DNA from: an uncultured bacterium
GTDB lineage: Bacteria; Bacillota; Clostridia; Lachnospirales; Lachnospiraceae
DNA: 64,000 bases
Assembly (NCBI GenBank): GCA_947643595.1
Contig: CANRWP010000001.1
Coordinates: forward strand, 86,772-150,771
Direction: 5' to 3'
The notes under the pieces are model-generated. The model was not told where the DNA came from and made no database searches. It saw nothing but the letters and a program-made list of their open reading frames with translations. The stretch's first letter is position 1. Each line of letters opens with the position of its first letter. The translations under genes and the position numbers were made by a program. Below are positions 56,459 through 64,000 of the stretch, one piece after another.

Positions 56459-56510
56459 AAAAAGAGGCTTTGGTTTTGCGGAAAATGCACAAAACCAAAG
56501 CTTTTTTAAC
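56459..56510. terminator. bidirectional terminator between ctpA and deoC
   Basis: GCTTTGGTTTTG (56469-56480) pairs with CAAAACCAAAGC (56490-56501), with six Ts on the right and an A run on the left, serving both convergent genes. Confidence 0.85.
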
Positions 56511-56519
56511 CTCCGAAAA

Positions 56520-57185
56520 TCAATATCCTTCCGCCTGTTCATTTTTTACGAGCTTGATCATGCGGCTTGTGCCGAGACGGTCCGCGCCCAATTCCATGAA
56601 CTTTTCCGCATCTTCCATGGTGGAAATGCCGCCGGCCGCCTTGATCCTTACGCCCTCACCGACATGTTCGGAAAACAGCTTGACATCCTCAAAGGTTGCT
56701 CCCGCTTTGGAGAAGCCGGTGGAAGTTTTGATATAATCTGCGCCGGCATTTGTCACAACGCGGCACATTTCGATCTTTTCCTCGTCTGTCAGCAGGCAGG
56801 TCTCGATGATGACCTTGAGGATCCTGTCGCCGCAGGCTGCTTTCAGCGTCCGGATCTCCTCCTCGATACTGTCATATTTACGGTCTTTCACCCAGCCGAT
56901 GTTAATCACCATATCGATCTCGTCAGCCCCGTTTGCCAGAGCGTCTTTTGCCTCAAATTCTTTCGCGGCAGTGGTCATATAGCCGTTTGGAAAACCGATG
57001 ACCGTGCAGACCGCCATTTTGTCCTGCACATACTCTTTCGCCTGCTTTACATAGCCCGGCGGAATGCAGATGGACGCCGTTTTGTATGCGATCGCGTCAT
57101 CGCAGATCTGGCGGATCTCTCCCCAGGTCGCATCCTGAAGAAGCAGGGTATGATCGACATGTTTCAAAATTGTTTGTTTGTCCAT
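56520..57185 (-). CDS. deoC: deoxyribose-phosphate aldolase
   Basis: Splits 2-deoxyribose 5-phosphate into glyceraldehyde 3-phosphate and acetaldehyde. 222 residues, TIM barrel: [13 protein letters not shown] at the start, [31 protein letters not shown] and the Schiff-base Lys in [13 protein letters not shown] 57185 with GGAGG 8 bp upstream is preferred to the longer frame from 57215. Confidence 0.95.
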   Translation of the reverse strand: MDKQTILKHVDHTLLLQDATWGEIRQICDDAIAYKTASICIPPGYVKQAKEYVQDKMAVCTVIGFPNGYMTTAAKEFEAKDALANGADEIDMVINIGWVKDRKYDSIEEEIRTLKAACGDRILKVIIETCLLTDEEKIEMCRVVTNAGADYIKTSTGFSKAGATFEDVKLFSEHVGEGVRIKAAGGISTMEDAEKFMELGADRLGTSRMIKLVKNEQAEGY

Positions 57186-57263
57186 TATTTTATCCTCCTG
57201 ATTCCAGTCTCTCACCTGGTGCGGAGAATGTCAACTAAATTTAGAACCTCTTCGGCAAAATAG

Positions 57264-57292
57264 TTGTATATTTTGTGGACTTTTGCTATAAT
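57264..57292 (+). promoter_or_regulatory. promoter of xylB
   Basis: TTGTAT (57264-57269), 17-bp spacer, TATAAT (57287-57292) with a TGn extension. Confidence 0.65.
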
Positions 57293-57352
57293 TCGGTCGT
57301 GGGAGACCATGCGGATAAACAAAATAACAACAGAGAATGGGAGGAGAAAATT

Positions 57353-58849
57353 ATGGGATATTTGGCAGGTATCGATCTGGGAACTTCCAGTGTAAAGACG
57401 TTGATCATGACGCCGGAGGGAAAAACGCTGGCGGTGAGTCATGCGGATTATGAGGTGATGACGCCGAAGATGGGATATGCGGAGCAGGATCCTCAGATCT
57501 GGTGGGAGCGCACGGTGAAAACGGTCAGGGAAGCGCTGGCCGTCTCCCAAATACGTCCGGAGGAATTGGTCGGAATAGGTTTTTCCGGGCAGATGCACGG
57601 TCTGGTGGCGCTGGATAAAGAAAAAAAGCCGGTGATGCCTGCGATCATATGGATGGATCAGAGATCCGCGGTGGAGATGGGAGAGATCAAAGAACTGGCG
57701 GCGGAGTTTCTGGATGCGGAACTTTTAAATCAGCCGGGAGCGGGGATGATGATCTGTTCGCTGCTGTGGCTTAAAAAGAATGCGGGGGAGACCTATGAGA
57801 AGATCCGTTATGTGATGCTGCCGAAAGACTATATACGTTATCGTCTGACCGGAAATATCGGCACGGAGTATTCGGATGCCTGCAGTACGCTGGCATTCTC
57901 CGTGAAAAACAGATGCTGGTGCAGGGAACTGATCGGCAGGATCGGCTTAAAGGAGGATATCTGGCCCGAGGCGGGGGAGAGCTTTCAGGTGGCTGGCAGC
58001 GTCTGCAGAGCGGCGGCGGAGGAGACCGGACTTGCGGAGTGCACGAAGGTAGTGTTTGGCGCAGGCGATGCGGCGGCGCAGCTCACCGGAAACGGTGTGA
58101 CAGAGCCCGGAACGATAGCCTGCAATATAGGAACGGCTTCCCAGATCGCGGCGGTGGTGGATGCGCCGTTGTACGATCGGCAGATGCGCCTGCAGACATG
58201 GTGTCATGCGGCGCAGGGGAAATGGTATGTGCAGGGGGGCACGCTGAACGGCGGAAGTACGCTGGGGTGGCTGAAAAAGAAGATTCTGAAGGATGCGAGA
58301 TCGTACGCGGAGCTGGATGCGGAGGCCGCGCTTGCCCCGGCAGGTTCGGAGGGACTTCTGTTTGTTCCTTATCTTGCCGGCGAGAGAACGCCGTTTATGG
58401 ATCCATACGCCAGAGGCATCTATTTTGGGATGGGCATGAAGCATGAACAGTGCCATGTCATCCGCGCCACGATGGAGGGTGTCATCTACAATCTGAAAGA
58501 ATGTATCGCCATACTGGATGAGATTGGGATTCGGAGAAACCGGATGATTTCTTCCGGCGGGGCGGCCAGAGGAAATACCTGGAAGCAGATCCAGGCGGAT
58601 ATTCTGGAGATGCCGGTATACACGACCAGCACGGAGGAGGAAGCCTGTCAGGGGGCGGCGATCCTGGCGGCGGTAGGATGCGGCATGTACGGAGATATAG
58701 AGGAGGCGTGCCGGGCAGTCGTGAAGCTGAACGAGCACCCGGTGGAGCCCATCGCCCAAAATGTTGAGCGGTATAGAATACAGCAGCAGATATTCAGGGA
58801 GTTATACTGCAAAGTGAAAGATTTATATCCGAAAATTCACCGGGAATAA
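57353..58849 (+). CDS. xylB: xylulokinase (FGGY family)
   Basis: Phosphorylates D-xylulose to xylulose 5-phosphate. 498 residues from ATG 57353 (GGGAGGAG upstream): AGIDLGTSSVKTLIM, GFSGQMHGLVALD near 81, IIWMDQR near 103, GAGDAAAQLTGNGV near 240 and SSGGAARGNTWKQIQADIL near 400, all XylB-like. No xylose isomerase or transporter adjoins it. Its stop is 4 bp from the convergent cysK stop, and a short palindrome GGAATAA-gga-TTATTCC spans both. Confidence 0.92.
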   Translation: MGYLAGIDLGTSSVKTLIMTPEGKTLAVSHADYEVMTPKMGYAEQDPQIWWERTVKTVREALAVSQIRPEELVGIGFSGQMHGLVALDKEKKPVMPAIIWMDQRSAVEMGEIKELAAEFLDAELLNQPGAGMMICSLLWLKKNAGETYEKIRYVMLPKDYIRYRLTGNIGTEYSDACSTLAFSVKNRCWCRELIGRIGLKEDIWPEAGESFQVAGSVCRAAAEETGLAECTKVVFGAGDAAAQLTGNGVTEPGTIACNIGTASQIAAVVDAPLYDRQMRLQTWCHAAQGKWYVQGGTLNGGSTLGWLKKKILKDARSYAELDAEAALAPAGSEGLLFVPYLAGERTPFMDPYARGIYFGMGMKHEQCHVIRATMEGVIYNLKECIAILDEIGIRRNRMISSGGAARGNTWKQIQADILEMPVYTTSTEEEACQGAAILAAVGCGMYGDIEEACRAVVKLNEHPVEPIAQNVERYRIQQQIFRELYCKVKDLYPKIHRE

Positions 58850-58852
58850 GGA

Positions 58853-59785
58853 TTATTCCTCTTCAAACAGCGGGGTGGAAAAATACCGCTCCGCCGTATC
58901 CGGCAGTACGGTCACAACCGTTTTTCCGGGACCGAGTTTTTTTGCCAGCTGCAGGGCGGCTGCCACATTTGTGCCGCTGGAGATACCGCAGAGAATGCCC
59001 TCCTTCTTTGCCAGATCCTTCGCGGTCTGCAGGGCCTCCTCGTCGGTAACGATATAGATGTCATTGTAGATTTTCCGGTTCAGTATTGCCGGGATAAGTC
59101 CGTCTCCGATCCCCATCTGCAGGTGAGTGCCGATGGCACCGCCGGAGAGGATTGCCGCGTGTTCGGGTTCCACGGCCCATATCTCCATCCGGGGATTTTG
59201 GGATTTCAACACTTCGCCGATGCCTGTGATGGTACCACCGGTCCCGATGCCGGAGCAGAAACCGTCGATCGGTCCTGCCACCTGCTCCAGAATTTCCAGT
59301 GCGGTGTGGTGCTTGTGCGCTTTGGTGTTGTTCGGGTTCTCAAACTGCTGCGGAACGTAGACGTTCGGATTTTCCTTTTCCATGCGCAGTGCTGTCTGCA
59401 GGCATTCCTCAATACAGGCGCCGATATCGCCGTCGTCATGGATGAGGATCACCTCGGCGCCGTAGTGGTGCACTAACTTTCGACGCTCTTCGCTGACGGA
59501 GTCCGGCATGATAATGATCGTGCGGTATCCTTTCACTGCGCCTACAAGGGCGAGCCCGATCCCCTGGTTGCCGCTGGTGGGTTCCACAATGATCGTATCC
59601 GGCCCTATTTTTCCTTCTTTTTCCGCTTTGGAAATCATGTTGTAGGCGGTTCTTGTCTTGATGGACCCCCCTACATTCAATCCTTCAAATTTCACCAGAA
59701 CTTCTGCACTTTCAGGCGGAACCATGCGGTTCAGGCGTATGATGGGCGTGTGGCCCAGCGCCTGTAAAATATTTTCATATATCAT
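58853..59785 (-). CDS. cysK: cysteine synthase family protein (O-acetylserine sulfhydrylase-like)
   Basis: 310 residues, PLP beta-family: LGHTPIIRLNR, the PLP-Lys in GGSIKTRTAYNMI near 42-45, SGNQGIGLAL near 70, GIGTGGTITGIGEVLK near 178 and ISSGTNVAAAL near 268. It makes cysteine from O-acetylserine and sulfide. Two spots differ from standard CysK: SIKDR is SIKTR and the Asn loop SGNTG is SGNQG, so another nucleophile or substrate is possible. Start ATG 59785. Confidence 0.85.
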   Translation of the reverse strand: MIYENILQALGHTPIIRLNRMVPPESAEVLVKFEGLNVGGSIKTRTAYNMISKAEKEGKIGPDTIIVEPTSGNQGIGLALVGAVKGYRTIIIMPDSVSEERRKLVHHYGAEVILIHDDGDIGACIEECLQTALRMEKENPNVYVPQQFENPNNTKAHKHHTALEILEQVAGPIDGFCSGIGTGGTITGIGEVLKSQNPRMEIWAVEPEHAAILSGGAIGTHLQMGIGDGLIPAILNRKIYNDIYIVTDEEALQTAKDLAKKEGILCGISSGTNVAAALQLAKKLGPGKTVVTVLPDTAERYFSTPLFEEE

Positions 59786-59911
59786 TTTCTTTATCCGCCC
59801 TCATCGGAGGGCGCCTTTCTTCTCTGCGTCTGTCAGATTCTTATTTTAGCATATTCGGAGAGAGGGCTCAAGATTCAATATGTGATTCCTATAGAAGCGG
59901 AAAAAGAGTAT

Positions 59912-59940
59912 TTGTCTTTACTTTATGATTTTTTTATAAT
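59912..59940 (+). promoter_or_regulatory. promoter of the decayed PTS locus
   Basis: TTGTCT (59912-59917), 17-bp spacer, TATAAT (59935-59940). No clear antiterminator hairpin (RAT) or catabolite site was recognised in the leader. Confidence 0.55.
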
Positions 59941-60034
59941 CATCCTGGCAAGTATAATTTGCAGCAAGGATTTCCTGTAAGTTATACCGGACCTTAGTCG
60001 ACGGGGTGGCAAATAATCTTAAGGAGAAAAAGCT

Positions 60035-61299
60035 ATGAATTCCAAGTTTCAAGACACATTAATGAAGTTCATGATGCCTGTAGCGAACAAAGTGGAACAG
60101 CAGAGGCATCTTCAGGCGATCAAGGACGGCATGATCTCTATCGTTCCGATCATTATCGTCGGTTCTACCAGCCTGCTGCCGTTAGCTGTCGCCAATCTGC
60201 TGGGAAGCGGAGCGGTGTATGACTTCCTGACGGCGCATATGTCCATATTTACATATGCGGGTATGTTTACGACAGATATGTTATCCATTTATGCGGCTAT
60301 GTTTATCGCGATCGCTCTGGCAAAGGGCTATGGCATCTGTGGAAATCTGACAGGCGCGACGGCGATCATGGTGCATCTGATCTTAAGCGGGCTGTCCATC
60401 GAGGGCGGCATGGACATTTCCTATCTGGGGGCGTCAGGCCTCTTTACCTGTATCATTTCCGCGATCCTCAGTGTAGAGGTGACCAGACTTCTGACAAAGA
60501 AGAAAATCATCATCAGGCTTCCGGACAGCATGCCCTCCATGGTGTGAGAGAGTTTTGCGGCACTGATCCCTCTGATCGTGAACGCAGTGATCGCGGTGGC
60601 CATCGCGAATATTTCGCTGGCGGCGTCAGGGAAGGTGTTCCCGGCGTTTATCATGAGCATCCTGGCTCCGGCGCTCAGCACGATGGATACGCTTCCGGCA
60701 CTGCTGATCGTGATCTTTTTGACACAGTTCCTGTGGTTTTTCGGACTCCACGGACCGTCTATCACTTCCGCGGTATGGGCATCCTTCGCGATCCCTATGA
60801 GGCGGAAAATATGGCAAACTATGCGGCGGGCGCACCGGTAGACCACATATTTACATTCGGTCTGTTCTACGCGGTCCTCCAGGTGACCGGTTCGGGACTG
60901 ACTCTGGACCTTGTCGCTATGATGATGCGCTCCAGGGCAAAATCATTGAAGTCTATCGGAACGGTGGGTATCGTCACTTCCCTGTTCGGCATCAATGAGC
61001 CGATCATTTTCGGTGCACCGATCATCCTGAATCCGTTTTTGTTTATTCCGTTTGTATTCGGACCGTTGGTGATCACGGTGATCACATATCTGTCCATGAC
61101 AAGCGGATTGGTAGGAAAGCCGATCGCAGGCCCTCCCGGCTTTCTTCCGCCGGGAGTGGGAGCCTTTATCATGACACTGGACTGGAAGTGCGTGGTGTTA
61201 GTGTTTGTGAACCTGATCATTATGACGCTGTTCTACTACCCATTCTTTAAAATGATGGGAGCGGATGAGCTGAAGAAGGAACTGGGAGAAAAAGCTTAA
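60035..61299 (+). pseudogene. PTS cellobiose/lactose-type EIIC, broken by stop and frameshift
   Basis: Reading from ATG 60035 (AAGGAG upstream) gives a CelB-like EIIC start (FQDTLMKFMMPVANKVEQQRHLQAIKDGM). After SDSMPSM-V an in-frame TGA (60545-60547) interrupts the chain where relatives continue into SFAALIP; the same frame goes on (ESFAALIPLIVNAVIAVA ... LHGPSITSAVWASFAIPM). Near 60800 a missing base shifts the frame and the rest (ENMANYAAGAPVDHIFTFG ... INEPIIFGAPIILNPF ... PPGVGAFI) is read to 61299. Total conceptual length about 420, normal for the family. No functional transporter can be made without two repairs. Confidence 0.88.
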
Positions 61300-61308
61300 G
61301 GGTAACAG

Positions 61309-62428
61309 GTGATAGATATGCTTACGAGAAGACAGTCCAGATTGCTGGAGATGTTGTTGAATAATGTCCAGGGCGTTACAGGTGCAAAGCTGGCGGAGTA
61401 TCTGGAAGTGTCTTCTCGCACTGTCCGCAATAAGGTCAGTGAGATCAACCGCATCTGGGAGAGCGGCAGTGTTATCAAGTCATCCAGGCAGCGGGGCTAT
61501 TTTATTGAGACGGCGGATATGGCGTCAGTGAAAGACTATTTTCTGTCGGAGGGACATGGGAGGACGGAAATTGCGGTTTCGGACCGCGGATGGGTGATCC
61601 TCGGCATGGTCTTAAAGACCGGGCAGGCGGATATTTTCGATATAGGAGATAAGCTTGCCCTGTCCGAACCGGCAATGTACAAAGAGATCAGCCGTTTCCA
61701 GAAAAAGCTTATGGCGGAATACCAGAGCGGGCTGCTCAGAATGAGCGGGGATAAACTCTGGATCGATGAGGATGAGGCGAGACTGCGGCAGACTCTGTTC
61801 CGTATCATTAAAAACGAGACGCAGAACAGAGTCCATAACTATTCATGGTTTCTGCGTACTTTCCTTTACGATGATTTTGATAAAGAGGAATACGGATGGA
61901 TGGAGAAGCTTGTGAAAGAGTATTTCGACAGCAGGCTGATCCAGATCCCGGATGACGGTCTCTATATGGCTGTCAGCGCGGTCTATATTACAATTGTACG
62001 TTACCAGAACCACAGTGCTCCGGAGACGGACAAGGTGGAATTGGCGGGCAAAGAACTGGCGGTTTTTTTTGAATATCTGAAAGCTCAGGGCATCAGGCTG
62101 GAAAGCGGAGATATCCGGATTCTGGGAGGGCTGCTCCACGGTTTTAAGATGATTTCAGATATATCGCCGGGGGCAGGATCAGCGGCCTGAGCGTCCAGAT
62201 CCTGGAGGATTTCTGCCACGATGTGATGGAGAAATATCATTTTGATCTGTGGCAGTCAAAGGAATTTTATGACAATATCCTGATCCATATCGAGTATATG
62301 ATGCGGAGGCAGGAAACAGGCTATGAGGTGAAAAATCCCATCCTGAACGATGTGAAGAAACAGTATCCCTACGTGTTTCATGGGAGGCTGTCGTGGGTGC
62401 GGTGTATCTGCGGCAGCCTTTTGCATGA
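61309..62428 (+). pseudogene. BglG/LicR-type PRD regulator, frameshifted and truncated
   Basis: The first 288 codons give an N-terminal HTH (LTRRQSRLLEMLLNNVQGVTGAKLAEYLEVSSRTVRNK), a second HTH and part of a PRD domain. Near 62175 the frame shifts and PRD sequence continues in another frame (ISGLSVQILEDFCHDVMEKYHFDLW ... YEVKNPILNDVKKQYPYVF); near 62383 it shifts again (AVVGAVYLRQPFA) and then stops. The second PRD and EIIA/EIIB-like domains of full-length relatives are missing. It lies 10 bp after the broken EIIC gene that it would have regulated. Confidence 0.82.
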
Positions 62429-62464
62429 TGAATGATCCGTGAAACATTTATAATAACAAAGGAC

Positions 62465-62494
62465 TTGAAAGTTGCTGCTGAAATAGGATAAGAT
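62465..62494 (+). promoter_or_regulatory. possible promoter of the YgjV-GNAT gene
   Basis: TTGAAA (62465-62470), 18-bp spacer, TAAGAT (62489-62494), 40 bp before the start codon. Confidence 0.4.
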
Positions 62495-62533
62495 AATAAA
62501 TAAAAATTGGACAGGAAAGGCGGATAACAGACA

Positions 62534-63148
62534 ATGAATACAACAGCGATCATAGAATTGGCCGGCTATTTGGGTTCCACACTGGTAGTTGTCTCCATGC
62601 TGATGTCGTCGGTCGTAAAACTGAGGGTCATCAATACAATAGGAAGTGTCATTTCGGCGACATATGCGCTGATCATCCACTCCTATCCTCTGGCGCTCAT
62701 GAATATATGCCTGATTATCATCAACTGTTATAATCTTATAAAACTGTTGAGGTCGGAGCAGGAGTATGATCTGATTCCCGCAAACCCGGGCGACGCATTC
62801 CTTGTATATTTTATCGACCATTACAGACAGGATATTCAGAATTTCTTTCAGGGGGCGGATCTTGCCCTCTCCGCGTCGGATACAGCATATATCGTTTGCT
62901 GCGGGACGACCCCTGCGGGGCTGCTGCTCGGGAATACATCCGCAGGGGTTCTGGATATTGCTGTTGACTATACGACACCGGCATACAGGGACTGTTCTGT
63001 CGGGAAATATTTATATTCCAGGCTGCCGGAGTATGGAATTCGGAAACTGACCTGTTCCGGAGTGCTGAAAAAGCATGAGGGATATCTCGTGAAGATGGGG
63101 TTTGTACTGGAAGATGGGAAATATGAGAAGCAGTTACAGGTGGTTTGA
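62534..63148 (+). CDS. YgjV-like membrane domain fused to a GNAT-like acetyltransferase domain
   Basis: 204 residues. Residues 1-78 form three membrane helices of the YgjV kind (ELAGYLGSTLVVVSMLMSSVVKLRVINTIGSVI; YALIIHSYPLALMNI). Residues ~85-204 resemble a GNAT fold: AYIVCCGTTPAGLLLG, LDIAVDYTTPAYRDCSVGKYLYSRL (acetyl-CoA-binding helix region, although RxxGxG/A is degenerate) and a C-terminal strand pair. GGAAAGGCGG lies upstream of ATG 62534. The role is unknown; membrane tethering of an acyltransferase is the simplest reading. Confidence 0.7.
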   Translation: MNTTAIIELAGYLGSTLVVVSMLMSSVVKLRVINTIGSVISATYALIIHSYPLALMNICLIIINCYNLIKLLRSEQEYDLIPANPGDAFLVYFIDHYRQDIQNFFQGADLALSASDTAYIVCCGTTPAGLLLGNTSAGVLDIAVDYTTPAYRDCSVGKYLYSRLPEYGIRKLTCSGVLKKHEGYLVKMGFVLEDGKYEKQLQVV

Positions 63149-63173
63149 GTATTGAGAATATAACAGACAGATA

Positions 63174-63226
63174 ATGGATAGAAAGCGGAACAGGCAGTTG
63201 CGGTGACGGTTTTCTGTCCATTATTT
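63174..63226 (+). terminator. possible terminator after the YgjV-GNAT gene
   Basis: ATGGATAGAAA pairs, with one wobble, with TTTCTGTCCAT across a 26-nt loop, followed by T-rich sequence. Confidence 0.5.
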
Positions 63227-63252
63227 TGCCAATTTTTATAGAATATATGTTA

Positions 63253-63610
63253 AACCTGAATTATTCATGAGGCTCTGATTCCTTCATGATAATCCGATAT
63301 CTTGTTTGTGAGCCGGAAAGCAAAATCGGCAAGCGGGAAATTTACTTAAAAATGGGCACAGTTTCCCTATAGGTCTAAATATACTGCTTGTTTTGCTGTC
63401 AGAGTTCCCCGTTGCTTTTCATTCCAGCAGCTGCTGTAACCTGCGGATGTTTTAACATTCAAGCTTTGCGGCAGCTGTTCTTATAAGAATGAACTCTACG
63501 AAACGCTGGTACATAAAACTGATCCAGAGTAGCTTCATCTCATCCGATTGAAAAATCTGGACAGGGTAGGCTGTGAAGCGAGCGCTTTTTTGTCATGAAT
63601 AATTCAGGTT
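63253..63610. mobile_element. 358-bp stretch bounded by an 18-bp perfect inverted repeat (MITE or IS relic)
   Basis: AACCTGAATTATTCATGA (63253-63270) recurs as its exact reverse complement at 63593-63610. The interior has no intact gene but holds a short readable stretch (VLTFKLCGSCSYKNELYE..., about 63445-63535) ended by a stop, and later a second short stretch, suggesting a decayed coding region. Size, symmetric ends and position in an otherwise empty region fit a miniature or remnant transposable element; target-site duplications are not clear. The rest of 63149-63660 shows nothing else. Confidence 0.5.
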
Positions 63611-63687
63611 AAGTTATCCCGGGTGAATATATTGTTTGAGATAGTGAATTTCAGTTTGAAAAATATAGTGTAAACGAACGAACTTTT

Positions 63688-63696
63688 TGGTATAAT
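63688..63696 (+). promoter_or_regulatory. extended -10 promoter element
   Basis: TGG-TATAAT (63688-63696), an extended -10 box; no good -35 box is seen 17 bp upstream. It points into the gene-poor right end of the window. Confidence 0.45.
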
Positions 63697-63892
63697 GATA
63701 GTGTTATCCGTGATGTTAACTTTTACTAATAAAATGGTTGATTATCTCAAAAAAGCCTTGATTTACGGGCATACAAGCAGGATTTCAAGCTGAATTTACT
63801 ACCAATTTACTACTTTTGAGGGAAAGAGCCTTGATATGCCGCCCGGAACCCTGCAAGCCCAGCCACCAGCACACAGCATTGAGAAAGAATAA

Positions 63893-64000
63893 ATGAAAAC
63901 TGAATACGACGCATACGCGGCGTTTTTCTATCCCAACACGGGAGAACAGGTGTTGAACAGCGAATTCTGGTCGCCACCAACAGCACATTATTTTATCCAC
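63893..64000 (+). CDS. possible 5' end of a gene running off the window
   Basis: ATG 63893 opens 36 codons (KTEYDAYAAFFYPNTGEQVLNSEFW...) without a stop to the window edge. No strong ribosome binding site and no recognised family; an ORF on the opposite strand (63785-64000) is also open. Coding status is uncertain. The 200 bp before it hold a repeated GCCTTGAT (63755-63762 and 63828-63835) but no identifiable gene. Confidence 0.25.
   Translation, partial: MKTEYDAYAAFFYPNTGEQVLNSEFWSPPTAHYFIH

Noticed and set aside
59941..60034. RAT-type antiterminator in the PTS leader
   Set aside because: No hairpin matching a BglG/LicT target and no terminator were found before the EIIC start.
60545..60547. 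In-frame TGA in the EIIC gene as a selenocysteine codon
   Set aside because: The position is not a Cys or redox site in EIIC relatives, no SECIS-like hairpin is apparent just after it, and a second lesion lies 250 bp downstream.
63785..64000. 71-codon minus-strand ORF at the window edge
   Set aside because: Trp/Cys/Phe-rich translation with no recognisable family and no ribosome binding site information inside the window; kept only as an unexplained open frame.

Overview
The window looks like chromosome from a Gram-positive anaerobic Clostridia of the Lachnospiraceae type. The signs are: A/G-rich Shine-Dalgarno sequences before nearly every gene; GTG and TTG starts; a CIRCE/HrcA-controlled hrcA-grpE-dnaK-dnaJ cluster; the ireB-ruvX-DUF1292-rnjB-ylbF-mltG-like-trmR-trhP order known from Firmicutes; a type III glutamine synthetase; a short ThiI without rhodanese domain next to a cysteine desulfurase; YjfB; and degenerate HPr-like proteins. 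This is inferred from gene content only.

Layout. 1-6.4 kb: the 3' end of a probable glycosidase, an intracellular alpha-L-rhamnosidase (GH78), a ROK regulator, an MBL-fold hydrolase and a 6-phospho-3-hexuloisomerase-like SIS protein. 6.7-15.0 kb: an operon with its own promoter and palindrome, consisting of an RpiR regulator, a ribose-type sugar ABC importer, ribulokinase, ribulose-phosphate 4-epimerase, a CBS-less KdsD-like SIS isomerase and a divergent ribulose-phosphate 3-epimerase-like enzyme. No pentose isomerase is present. 15.0-20.2 kb: the heat-shock operon. 20.2-22.2 kb: a leftward ABC-2 transporter with a YtrA-type GntR regulator and a likely operator. 22.3-28.5 kb: translation and RNA-modification genes (prmA, rsmE, cysteine desulfurase, thiI, mtaB) and a degenerate HPr. 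28.5-34.0 kb: the ireB to trhP cluster. 34.1-36.4 kb: glnN with a leader hairpin and terminator resembling an attenuator. 36.5-41.3 kb: a polymerase/ligase-like membrane protein, a cell-wall amidase and a large surface protein. 41.3-45.6 kb: an AT-rich accessory island with one intact and at least two broken Rpn-family genes around an acyltransferase, ending at tRNA-Gln. 45.7-50.1 kb: thioesterase, CvfB, a second HPr-like protein, a CPBP protease, an acyltransferase and YjfB. 50.2-56.5 kb: a TagA-like protein, a CdaR-type regulator, then ftsE-ftsX-M23 hydrolase-S41 protease (cell-wall remodelling). 56.5-59.8 kb: deoC, xylB, cysK. 60.0-62.4 kb: a decayed PTS locus (EIIC and PRD regulator, both broken). 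62.5-63.1 kb: a membrane-GNAT fusion. 63.2-64.0 kb: mostly non-coding, holding an 18-bp inverted-repeat pair around a relic.

How the genes work together. The left 15 kb reads as uptake and catabolism of a plant-glycan-derived sugar: rhamnosides are trimmed in the cytoplasm, a sugar enters by the ABC importer, and a kinase, a 4-epimerase, two phosphosugar isomerases and a 3-epimerase-like enzyme feed the pentose phosphate pool. The exact substrate is not readable from sequence. The rest is mostly conserved core genome interrupted by the Rpn island and the decayed PTS locus. The most unusual items are the isomerase-poor sugar cluster, the ANTAR-like leader of glnN, two HPr-fold proteins lacking the phosphorylatable histidine, a TagA-like protein missing active-site residues, and the small inverted-repeat element near the right edge. 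I found no CRISPR array, prophage or complete insertion sequence.
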